A DNA stretch of 64,000 nt from Aldrovandia affinis (lineage: Eukaryota > Chordata > Actinopteri > Notacanthiformes > Halosauridae): contig JAINUG010000196.1 of assembly GCA_029706075.1 (NCBI GenBank), forward strand, positions 1,087,001-1,151,000, given 5' to 3'. Below are positions 12,961 through 22,855 of the stretch, one piece after another. Each line of letters begins with the position of its first letter. Position 1 is the first letter of the stretch. Below the pieces are notes generated by a model, which did no database searches, was not told the DNA's origin, and worked only from the letters and a program-made list of their open reading frames with translations. The position numbers and the translations under genes are program-made.

Positions 12961-12984
12961 ACATACATACATACATACGTACGT
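12961..12984. repeat. (CATA)n / (CGTA)n microsatellite
   Basis: acatacatacatacatacgt and a short continuation. It directly abuts the head of the SINE-like repeat. Confidence 0.85.
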
Positions 12985-13419
12985 AGATACGGTGGTCTCG
13001 GGAGAATCAGAATTTGATTATGGAAAGAACCAGGGAGTTACTGAAGATTATTGACAGTTTGGCCCTATTAGCCTCATCACATGCTCCAATAGTCTGCATC
13101 AAATCCCAGAGCTGTGGTTTATTATATTAACCAAAGAACACAGCCCTTTCCTTTCTTTCTATTATTCCTGTAAACAAATACTGTTGAGAATGTGAAAGGG
13201 ATTACTGTTCTTGGAAAGCTTCCCTCTATTGTCATATCAAAAGACGTATTACAATATGAATGCCTGACAGAGGTTGTGTCACGTGACAGGGGCAGAACTA
13301 CAGTGGTACAGCGTGTTTATCACAAACCGCTTTCACACTGGCTCACCTGAGCTGTATATTGGAAAAGTGTGCTATTCCAATGGTAGACAATATTTAAAAA
13401 ACAAAACAAACGAAACAAA
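12985..13419. other. Unique non-coding sequence between two SINE copies
   Basis: No gene or repeat recognised. An A-rich stretch at 13390-13425 leads into the tail of the next SINE. Confidence 0.5.
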
Positions 13420-13857
13420 AACTATTTTTAATCCCCAAGTTTTTTCTCTCCCAATTTTGGAATGCCCTATCACATTTGTAGCCCCATCGCATCTCTAAAA
13501 CAATTCAGGAAAGTGCAGTCAAGCACGCACTCTGCTCCAAAGTGCAACTGTTTAATTTCATGCCGCAGTCCTCTAACTGATCCGCCCAGCCATTATGTCA
13601 GAGGAGTACAGTTAATGCAAGAGCTGGCACAGGCAAACCATGGGCTCCTAATTGACCAGAGTTGTCAGTGCAGGGAGACTGGGGCAACCTTGACTAAAAC
13701 CCTCCCTCCCTGGGAAAAGCTACGGCCAATTGTACGTGTCCCCACAGGGCTGCCAGCCACAGTTGGCACCGGCATGGTTAGGGTTAAATAAACCAGACCA
13801 TAAGCCCGTCACTGCACTAAAAAACAGTGCTTTACCAGGGCAACCTCCCAATAGCTC
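13420..13857 (-). mobile_element. SINE-like repeat, second family, fullest copy
   Basis: On the minus strand the order is: tRNA-like start (gggaggttgccctggtaaag), a body with the tggctggcagccctgtgggg motif, tcaattaggagcccatggtt, then a tail ending in ccaaaattgggagagaaaaa. The copy overlaps by similarity with 12698-12958 (head half) and 34084-34325 (tail half). The tail (ccaaattgggagaaaaa type) is close to that of the other SINE group in the window, suggesting a common LINE partner; that is inference. Confidence 0.6.
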
Positions 13858-14006
13858 CCAAAATCTGTTGCTACTGCTGTCCCTATAAAGAAAACTTTCC
13901 TTGTTTACGTTGCTTGGCCTATGTCATGCTTGTAAATATCTCAAAAAAAGGTTTTCAACTTAAAAAAGCCAAGTTACTCCTATATACAAAGCATATACTC
14001 TCTGTA

Positions 14007-14426
14007 CAGCCAGGTCCAGAATTATTGGCACCCTTGGAACCTTTGGCTTTCTGGTAATGGTTGACAAAGGGATTTTACATGAGTGCTACCTCATTTTTAT
14101 CCCCCAGTGAAACAGGAAATGACCACAATGCAGTTCCTTGAGATTAATTTAAATAAGTAGAATTTTAGCTTTAACTTTGTTTGAGTTTATTTATTTAAAA
14201 TAATTTTTAGGGGTGCCAATCATTTTGATACCTATGTTTTTCTGAAAAATATTACTCAAAAAGAAAATAACATTTTGAATAATTGTATTACAATTACAAC
14301 TGTATTATATATTACAATTTCTCATATATTTGAGCATAAAATATAGCTCATTATCTGTGTTGTTTATTTTATATAGCCTTTTTTGTTCATTTTCATCAAG
14401 GATTCCATTCATTCTGGACCTGACTG
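14007..14426. mobile_element. Tc1/mariner MITE
   Basis: A 420-bp element is flanked by TA (14005-14006 and 14427-14428). Its inverted ends read cagccaggtccagaattatt on the left and, reverse-complemented, cagtcaggtccagaatgaat on the right. A TA duplication with cag-type termini is the established signature of Tc1/mariner. The interior is A/T-rich with no transposase frame; ggggtgccaatcatttt at 14211 resembles internal ends of related elements. Confidence 0.8.
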
Positions 14427-14892
14427 TACATCTATAAAATGAAATTCGCTCTGCATACCAAATTGTTTATCAAAATTATACCATAGGGTTAGGGTTAGGC
14501 TACAATTATACATCTCATCAATATATTTCACAGAAATTAAACAAGCACTGTTCCAAAGCAATGCTTTCCATATTTTCTTACATTCTTTCAAGTAACTTGG
14601 TATTTGAGCGAATCGATTATGATAATGTTAAAGAAGGTGATCCTTACTTACAGACAATGTAACAGGTGATTCTCTCCACGTTACTGTGTGTTGTAGTTGT
14701 ATTCCTTGGCATAATTAAAGAAGGATGTCGCTTTAAAATGAGCATTGTTGTTTTAAACTGTAGTAGGAAGCGATCTTTCCCAAGATAACTAACTTATGTG
14801 GGTGGGGAGGGCAACAAGCTAGCAGTAGATGGCTAGCTAACAAACTGTAAATATTATATGACTGGAAAGCTTGGTAGTGTGCAGTTGACTGT
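14427..14892. other. Unique sequence with two telomere-like units
   Basis: No gene. atagggttagggttagg at about 14485-14500 contains about two TTAGGG-type units. A GCTAGC-type palindrome is near 14817-14838. Confidence 0.5.
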
Positions 14893-15114
14893 CAGTGCCC
14901 TGTCGATGGGGCATTGTCATTCTGGAAGAGATCACTCCCATCAGGATAGAAATGTTCCACCATAGGATGGCTTTGTATTTATTGGCGTTTATCTTGCCCT
15001 CTTACGGGTTGAGTGGACCTAAACCATGCCAGGAAAATGCACCCCACACTATAACATAGCCACCAGAACCCTTCGTTTTCTCAAGTGTTTCCTATATTTT
15101 GGCAATTACATGTA
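14893..15114. mobile_element. Truncated Tc1-like element
   Basis: The segment matches the right part of the element at 41936-42602: gcattgtcattctgga, actcccatcaggatagaaatg, ggctttgtatttattgg, gttgagtggacctaaaccat, ccaggaaaatgcacccc. It ends in ctcaagtgtttcctatattttgg and then caattacatgta, the degenerate counterpart of the terminus at 36005. The other half is missing. Confidence 0.7.
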
Positions 15115-15129
15115 CATCTCTCCTTCTGG

Positions 15130-15330
15130 TCAAATCCTCCCCTACTGGCATCACCAAATGGAACAATTACTTTACAGATCTTGAATGGGACAAAATGTTG
15201 GTTCTTTACAATAACTATTTACTGGACAATAAAATCCACAATAAAATCCCTTTCAAAATATACCATTACTGCTGTCCAGTTCAACATTAATTAAAGAAGT
15301 TCCTCTCTGATTTAGATTGTGGCAACACAG
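15130..15330 (+). pseudogene. L1-like LINE ORF2 fragment
   Basis: The plus-strand frame reads KWNNYFTDLEWDKM, then DNKIHNKIPFKIYHYCCPVQ. This pattern (W..F..L.W......, then PFK..H...PV) matches the region between reverse transcriptase and the C-terminal zinc knuckle in fish L1-type ORF2 proteins. The frame stops shortly after (15290) and later codons are disrupted, so this is a relic of a much longer protein (ORF2 is normally over 1,000 residues). It abuts the Tc1 relic, so one probably landed in the other. Confidence 0.5.
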
Positions 15331-16267
15331 ATGAACCAAGCAAGAATTTTCTTACATTTTGTCAAACTTTTTTTGACATACTGAAACTGTCCAAAAACAA
15401 GAAAGCCTGAAAAATCTGTGAATTGAGAATCCTCCTCTCTACTCTACTCTACTCTCACTCTCTACTCTTGTATAGTATGTTATACAAATGTATTACAGTA
15501 TATTATACCTTATTTAATTATTGCCCCCTTTTTTGTGTTCTCTCTTCTATCTTTCTCTCTCTTTATCAAATTATTGTTAAACTTGATATAGGAGTGGTGG
15601 GAGTGGGAAGGGGGATCTCTGGTGGGTTTTAGGATGGAGGGACTTGGAAGGCCAGGGTAGGCTGAGGGTAGGGAGGTTTGGGGTGGGTTAGGGAGGGTCG
15701 AGGATATGAAGCCGTATCTCTGCTAATAACTTAACGTTAACCCTTATCTAAATAAAGTAGTCTCCCAAAGGTAGCTGTGAACTGCCAGAAGTAAGCTAGC
15801 CGGTTGTTGCCATGAAATGCTTTGTAGCTAAGTTGCTACCCGGATGTGTGAATGAAACAGGGCTTGCTTAGTCACCCTGGCTATCACAATATGATGCAGG
15901 GTTTACACATGTAATGATACAAAATAATTTCAGAAATGTATTTTTGTTGGATGAAAGGTAATGAAAGTCACATCTCGATAAGAAATAGGGCTCTAGTTTG
16001 GGGGGTAGTGAAAACGCACAGTTGTGAAAACGCACCTGGATGGTAATGTAATTGCTAGTTTTGGTTGACGCAAACAGAATATTTTTCGCCTCAGCCCAGT
16101 TTGATAGTATTATGGTTGGCAATAAAGTAATTGCATCAATATGGGTTGGGCACTGCAATGGGGGGGGGTGTCAATAAACACATTAGGCGAAGTGGATGTT
16201 TCGTGTGATAATTTATTTGCGTTTTTGTCCACCACCTCTTCAGTCTGTAACTTGGCGGCTTTAACAA
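15331..16267. other. Non-coding sequence with simple repeat
   Basis: Contains a CT/ACTCT-rich tract at about 15434-15472, a G-rich stretch at 15590-15700 and ttaacgttaa at 15731. It may include the 3' end of the L1 relic, but nothing is certain. No host exon is supported. Confidence 0.5.
15434..15472. repeat. (TCTAC)n / CT microsatellite
   Basis: Repeated tctac/tctc units (ctctctactctactctactc followed by tcactctctactct). Confidence 0.8.
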
Positions 16268-16535
16268 GGTTTTTTTTGTTTCTGATTTTATCCCATTCGT
16301 CTCCTCCACGGTGGCAGTCGCCAAGCTGTCGACCGTAACTCCGGTACTCCAGAGCCACTCCTATACACAGCAATCTTCCTGTCGGCTTCCCTCCCCCCTC
16401 CCTGGGGCAGACAGCCTATTTCCGCCCCCTGGTGGCACTCCCAGCCAAAGCCAACTCCGGCTCCAGCCAGTGGAATCGAACACCGGTCACAGTGGCCAGT
16501 GTCGAACATTGGAACCACTAGACCACCCCGGAGGC
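16265..16535 (-). mobile_element. SINE with tRNA-Glu-like head, minus strand
   Basis: On the minus strand it begins ggtggtctagtggttcc (A-box region) and continues to ccggtgttcgattccac (B-box). This is close to the vertebrate tRNA-Glu pattern, where a ggtctagtgg A-box and gggttcgattcccgg B-box are known. The body contains ggctgtctgccccaggga and a G-rich stretch shared with the SINEs at 503, 31623, 49796, 58079 and 61378. The tail is gggataaaatcagaaac. Head and body appear to be combined differently from the other copies. Confidence 0.7.
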
Positions 16536-18099
16536 CCACAAATTACAACTCTTTTTATAGATGGATCTTGCATACAGCATGTGCAGTAAGTGTTTGTTTA
16601 TTCCCTAGTGTGAACTTGTGCTGAAATGTGGATGAGATTGTGGTTCCAAGCTAGGACTAAGTATTACTCAAGACACTTTATTGTTGTGATATTTTAGAGG
16701 GTAAACATCTAAATCTGCCTGACTCTTCTGGGCTAGTGGCCAAAGTGCTGTATCTGGGGTCAATCAGCATGCTGTCAGCCTGGGTGAGGTTGCTGTGGAA
16801 ACACCTTTGGCTCAAGTGTAACTGACCCACAACTTAAGGCAAGTCAGTGGAAAACTTTCTCTTGGACAAAGGGTCAACATTGACCCATTTAAACACACAG
16901 ATGGAGCTGTCATTTTAAGGGGCTGGGCATTTTTTTGCAATTTTACATATTTTTAGCCAGTCACAGATTGCAGATTTTGTTTTAATATAAAATTACACCT
17001 TTTGTACAGGTATGAGAGGAAGAAGATTAAAGCATTTTTTTGTGGTTCCTGCATCAGATAATTGTGTACCCAAGTGTCCAGAAATATATCCAAAACATAT
17101 AAAATATGTATACAAACCTATAAAGTTTTGTTGAACCAATCTATTCAACCAGAGTCCCGTCAGCCGGAATGATTTCCAGGTGGATACAAACAGCACCCTT
17201 CACCCTCCGAAAACACATAGAGCATATTTGTCTTCAAAAACACACTAAAATGACGGCAACTTGCTGCCATCATGAAGTATAAACAATTAATAATTTGATT
17301 TAAATTGTTGATTTATGTTCAAATTGCCCAGAACCTAGAAATGGTGTGTGCAACCAGTTTTTACATGCATATGCGGCGCTTCTGTGATTTTTAGCAAAAC
17401 TGGACAGGACACATACACATAAATCTATTTCAGGCCAACAGTGACCTGTACAATCTAATCATGACCTCGCAATCTCATGGCTTCCATTTACAACCAACAA
17501 AAATAGCTATTCAGATAAACCCCAGAGCCCATGTTCAGTGGCTGGATACAGGTCCATGGTTGGTGCTTCGTCAGCAGAAATCACATGACATATACAGACT
17601 ATGGGGAAGAAACATATTTTTATGAGCAAAACAACCTTGGCTCTCATTCGATAAGTGAAATGAGTTCATACCCACATCTCTGCCCTGAGAAGACTGCCTC
17701 AAACACACAGTGAGGAAGTGAGTTGAACATAGACATGGTGAGACAAAAAAAGTATTTATAGAAATTATTGTACACTTGAATGCAATTTCCTTTTAGCTGA
17801 AATGGAACGTGATTTTGTAGAGTGAAGAACTTTCGGTGATGGGAGAGTTTATAGGAGAGTAAAGTTTAGTGTGTGCATTTGGGTGGAATAAGTAATGGGG
17901 AGGGGTTAAAAGCCCTGATTTTTATGATCATAAAAATTATGGATTGGCATAACAACGGCTTTCCCAGACTCATTAAACACTTTTTAAGGCAATGACACAG
18001 AGAAAAATAAATTAAATTTGCAATTGCAATTAATATTTATGAATAATGGAGTTCTTCCTGCCAAGTATGTCTTGTAAGTTCACAATGCAGCAAAATGCA
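16536..18099. other. Unique non-coding sequence
   Basis: No gene or repeat with recognisable ends. Short ORFs (16993, 17531) have no motifs. Confidence 0.5.
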
Positions 18100-18590
18100 G
18101 TTTCACCCCTTAAGTCCATAACTGTCTCTTCATTAAGGAATGACCTTGCCGTGCCTCACATAAACTCCTTTAGACCATCTACATGTATATTCTGCTGACC
18201 GAGACAAAGGAATTTTAATTCTGTGGGGGTGGGGGTGTATTTTCAGCCATGTAAGCAGGGCTGCAGAAATCCATGGGCTGATTGAACTCACTCTTGCCCG
18301 TCTGATCCAGGGTCGGGACGTTTTTGTTTTAGAGCCAAAACAAAAAAAAGGATCAATTGCATGGCTACGGCATGAGTCTGACCATTCACCCTGTCTGGTC
18401 TACAATCCCATGCTATAGCATACACAACAATGACACGGAAGAGTAAAGTGCAAAAACTGAATAAAAGGCTACCATTGAATTTAATTAAGGTTCTGTTCCG
18501 GTTGAGATTTGCCATGGCCAGCCCGGAATAATTAAAACCGATGGAGTATAAGAAAATTGAATTAAATGAGAGCTGCATGAGCGCTATGTG
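18100..18590. promoter_or_regulatory. Candidate conserved non-coding block
   Basis: Complex sequence with clustered TAAT/ATTA cores (gaatttaattaaggttctg near 18476, cggaataattaaaaccg near 18525, gaattaaatgagagctgc near 18560), typical in style of developmental enhancers. It is an inference from motif density; only cross-species alignment could establish it. Confidence 0.2.
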
Positions 18591-20089
18591 GATTTATGCA
18601 TTGGGGCTTGTGACAGTTTGTTGTGTGGAGATCTACCCATGACATACGCCTGCATATGGCTAAGTGACGAACACAAGGCAAGAAAGACTAACTATACTAC
18701 CTCTTACTAAGAGGCTGCACACTGGCCAGATGATGGCTAGTTGGTCCTTCATTCCTCTCAGATTATGGCTAAAAATAACTTTAAAGTTTCACAAGCTGTA
18801 ATATTTTGTGCAACTTGTTTTACTCCACTGCTTTCTGTCCAGATGGATTATGTCTGCTGCTATTTATTCCCTTAGTTTACGTACTGATGCAGGGAGACTC
18901 AGGGCCAAGATTTGTGGGGGTAACATATATGCAAAAACATCATTATGTGCAAAATAGTGCCTGTCCATATTTACTAAACTGGTATGCATGCATTTGTCTT
19001 ACATGAAATGTGATTAAAAATATGTTAATTAACACGTTACCTATGCAATTTTACTGAACTAAAATGAAGCAAAATAGCAAGCTCTTTGCCAACACTAAGC
19101 TTTTTTCTTCTTAACAAACCAAAATATTGCTATAATTTATGTCAAAAGACTGTTACATTTAGCTTGTAAGTTCACCACTAACGTTAGTTAGATAAAGCAA
19201 AATAATATTGTGCAAAATCTTGCGCCGTTAGAAATAATAATATACTTTTATTGCTGCTGGGATTAGATCCCGTCAAAATAATATTGGTTAACACCTGATG
19301 CAGGTGGTGAGCCAGTTGGCTGGCAGCAATAATATCAAATAACTGACAATTAACTATTCAGGCCTCCTGTTCAATATTCATTTATTGACTTAACTGAAAT
19401 GACAGTCAGTTATATGCAATATGAGTGCAACAATTAACTAGGTCTATTTTACACACTAAAGAGCTCAATACTACTTCAGACACCAACACTCCCTCTCAAC
19501 AAACCAAAATATGGTTAGCTAGCTAGCACTGAAACATGTGATGTGCGAGCTGGCTGCCTTAATGTCTCCTAATGCAAACTGTTCAATCCCCAGTTCAGTG
19601 CTGTTGATTAACTAATTTATATGAAAAGCCACAAAAATATACTATATAAAAATATACAATAAATTCCTGCTACTTAAGCAATTTTGTAAATTGAAATAGA
19701 GCATAGTAGAAAAGCTCTCAATTAAACTAAATGCTTCTACATTAGCTAGCTAGCACTGTAATGTACGTGGTAAACTTGCTCTGATAAAAATTATATTTTA
19801 CCATATGAAAATAATGCTACAATGAATCACAAATTGACTCCTAATTAGATGGGCTACCATTGCTAACAACCCCTTCAGTCTTTAAAATGAAGTAGCAAAT
19901 AGCTTACATTAGCTAGTTAAGTAATTAACATTACTTAGCTTAGCTACCATCACATTAGACAACCACTAGTAGCTAAGTAGGTTAACAAATTAACTTTCAG
20001 GATAAAAATAGGAGCTGCTGTGTACAAATGGACCTATTAGAGCCCTGTGCATGTAACTACTCAGAAACAAACTGGTAGTGATGAATCAT
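18591..20089. other. A/T-rich unique sequence with GCTAGC palindromes
   Basis: No gene. A perfect 17-bp direct repeat, ttagctagctagcactg, occurs at 19515-19531 and 19742-19758. Several GTTAGC/AACGTTAG motifs are also present. Confidence 0.5.
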
Positions 20090-20348
20090 AGACCTTGGGG
20101 GGACCATAGGTTAGATAGTAACCATATTTTCCCCTTTTTTGTCCAACTCTCATGAGGTTTGACTGAGTCCCCATAGTAACGATGGAAAATGTCCAACCCT
20201 CGTTCTAGCTGTCTTACACTTAGGGTTAGGGTTATGGTTAGGGTTAGGGTTATCAGCTCGTCTTTGAAACTTACCACTTTAGCGACAAATGCGCATGCGC
20301 GAGATCTGGGTAAAAATAGGGTTTACTATCTAGCCATGACCACCTTAG
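20090..20348. mobile_element. MITE-like block with imperfect inverted ends around a telomeric array
   Basis: The left end (gaccttggggggaccatagg then ttagatagtaaccatatttt) and the reverse complement of the right end (ctaaggtggtcatggc then tagatagtaaaccctatttt) match over about 40 bases with gaps. The arms enclose about 175 bp that include a TTAGGG array. No clear target duplication was found, so the type of element is unknown; it might be an old inverted duplication. Confidence 0.45.
20220..20249 (+). repeat. Interstitial telomeric repeat (TTAGGG)5
   Basis: Five consecutive hexamers: TTAGGG, TTAGGG, TTATGG, TTAGGG, TTAGGG. Four are exact vertebrate telomere units. The array is short and lies far from any visible chromosome end, so it is interstitial. 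Known origins include telomerase-mediated break repair and dispersal by mobile elements. Confidence 0.9.
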
Positions 20349-20349
20349 T

Positions 20350-21340
20350 GCACATGTTTAAGCTTCCTGTTTACACAAGACTTCAGGGAGGAAGAATCTG
20401 TTGTGCAATACAAATTGAAATCCTTGCTCGGCGAACTAACACAATTCATATTATTGCAATTAATAAGAATGAAAAATAAGGCTAAGCCTCTTTGCCTTGA
20501 TGGACAATAATTCTGGCAAAATGATGAGACAAGATGGGCTGAATTGCCTTTTATCCTCATTGAACTTTCTCATGTTTTTATGTTTACTGAAGCACTTCAG
20601 GTCCAGTACCATGTTCAAGGTTATGACAGCACTGCCACCAGCACCCTGTGTCACACTTAAAATGGAGCATGTGAGAGAGGCTCATGGGAGAACATGCCAT
20701 GTAGCTGTGATTGTGACATAATCACGTATCTCCTCATTCCATCCCCTCTTGCCTCTTAAAGGCATTATTGTCACAGATTGTCCAGTATTCTTACCATTAC
20801 TGTCAGTAACTGATCCCTGTAATTTTCTTTTTTTGTGCTGGCCACTCACACAGACCTTGGTAGTAACATTAATGGGGCTTGTTTTCAATTGAGCATTCAA
20901 TGGAGAGAACAAATGGGATTAGGAGCGGGTGGTGAATGAGCATCCATATGTTGACTGGGTAAGATGTGGGCCCTTCATCCCAGTGCTGCAGCTCCAAATA
21001 TAGGCATGGATTAGGGGGGGATAAATACTCATTTTTTTCTTATTTTTTAAATGAATGACCTCTGACGGGGATTTAATGCCTCACCGCTCCCTCAGACTAG
21101 GCCTCCATAAATCCACGTCATATCAAAAATTCATCCAACCTCCAAAAACAAATAGTCCATTTCAACTTAACCATGGAAAAAGTTGGCGAGGTGGGTGATT
21201 CAGATGATTCTTCCGCCTCCTTATCAACAGAGAGTTATGTTCCCTTGCCCCAGCTGGGCTGGCAGACAGTATCAGATTCCTATCTAGTATATTCCTATGA
21301 GTATGCTCTATTCAGGAAAGCCATGAGGAAAGTTTCATGA
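20350..21340. other. Unique non-coding sequence
   Basis: No gene or repeat recognised. ORFs at 20189-20912 on both strands overlap and have no motifs. Confidence 0.45.
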
Positions 21341-21505
21341 TCACTAGTATGGATGGTTATACTGATGATGGTCATTTGACCAAAACGTCTGTCTCTTTTG
21401 TCTATTAAAAGACTTTAAATCAAACATCGAGCCTTCGCCTCGTTTGGGATATTCCCTCTTCTACACACAGTGTGCGGGTTCCACCTTCATTCACTAGTAT
21501 GGATG
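21341..21505 (+). mobile_element. Short retro-insertion with 15-bp target duplication
   Basis: A 135-bp insert (21356-21490) is bounded by perfect copies of tcactagtatggatg (21341-21355 and 21491-21505). The insert contains ctgatgatggtcatttgac, then caaaacgtctgtctc and tattaaaagactttaaatc. This recalls 3' parts of retroelements common in fish and other vertebrates, possibly Penelope-like, though I cannot confirm the family. The long exact duplication favours target-primed insertion of a truncated copy. Confidence 0.6.
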
Positions 21506-22855
21506 TACACACATCCTTTACCTGTATGAAGAGATTGGGGAGTGAGGTTTTGTAAATCCCCAAATAGGTGGAGCTACATGGAGCCACTATGTGTTAGTAA
21601 TGACTCACTGGTTTTAACTAATTGGGTTTTGTATGGCCACAGAGAGCCTTGTTTTTTGATTGGCACTAATTGAGCACATGTGATACTCTAACTACTGTAT
21701 GAGGTTCTAGATGCCTCACTTGCCTATCACTCACTGTATGGCAGTCAGTCAATGCTTAAAACATTGATTTATGATTTATGATTTCTCTGAAAACCCCTAC
21801 TGTATGATGAGCAAGGCATTAATTATATCTCCAGTCCAGGGGAACTGTGTTAATTTAGAAAAATGTAAACAAGAAGTGAGAGAGGAAATCAAATGGAAAT
21901 TCATAAACATAACCTTAATTAAACTTAATTCTGCTACTTTTTAATCAGCTCAGTCAGGTTCTGGCAATCACAGGTGGCTCTTGGTGATACTTGATGTGAA
22001 TTCAGGGGGGATGACAGTGCTGTCTCAGGAGAAGCACTGATGGACTTGATTAATTCATTCAGTAGAAATCTCTGTACACAAATGATTTATTTCTGTTGAA
22101 ACTGCAGAGCTCGAAACACTATCGCAGTGTGCGGCTGAGGGTCGTGGGACCGATTGGAGCAAAGTGCTACAGTGGCCAGTGGCTCTGTTTTTGATGGTTC
22201 TGTCCCTGTGACACCAAGCTTTATTTCTTTGTGTGGTGTCCTCAGGTCTTGTCTGCCCTGCTAACCCCTGGTGCATGTGACTTGTCCAGCTTGAAATTCT
22301 AGCTCCTGCATAGAATACTAAGTTCTAACTGTACCTTGATGCCAATGCATCCCATGCTGGGGAGGTAGAGCACTGAACCATATATGGATGCTGTTGATGG
22401 TTTTGTAAGTAAACTAATCAATTTCTTTCCTGAGCCCCAGAACTGAGGGCCAGGTTTACTAAGGAGCTTATACATTAATGACCACATTAACATTTTTCCA
22501 TCGCACAACAGAACCGTGAAGATAGGAGGCGCTAGATAGGAGGAGCTATCTGGAGTGACAAAAAATGATTTGGCCACTGTGGTGACATTAGTAATATTGG
22601 TATTGTAAACATTCCAGCTCAAATTCACAAAAGCAGAACACAGCTTTCCCCATAACAATAGCTACAATTTTCTTACCTCTACCTTGTTTGGGAGTCATGC
22701 CAGGGGCAGCGAGTGCAGGAGGTACCATACAATGACTTCACACTAGGCTATATAATCTTTCATATTTTCATATTTAACTATATATAGGCAAGTTTCCCCA
22801 CGGGGACAAATATCATATATCATATATATACATATATCATATGTATATCATATCG
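21506..22855. other. Mostly unique sequence
   Basis: No host gene. The stretch 22440-22600 (ccaggtttactaagg, caggcgctagataggagg-like) may be a degraded MITE because similar phrases recur in fish genomes, but no inverted ends were found. An ATATC-rich run at 22770-22855 borders the hAT copy. Confidence 0.4.

Noticed and set aside
16265-16535. Functional tRNA-Glu gene
   Set aside because: A/B-box resemblance is clear, but the sequence cannot form a tRNA cloverleaf and runs into a SINE body and tail.
21362-21389. Hammerhead-ribozyme-like core (ctgatga, hairpin, aaaacgtc)
   Set aside because: The conserved G of GAAA is A here, an extra base lies between CTGATGA and the hairpin, and no cleavage-site helix can be drawn. 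At best a decayed motif of the retro-insert.
22299-22658. 119-residue minus-strand ORF
   Set aside because: No family pattern; overlaps a possible MITE relic and lacks splice or promoter context.
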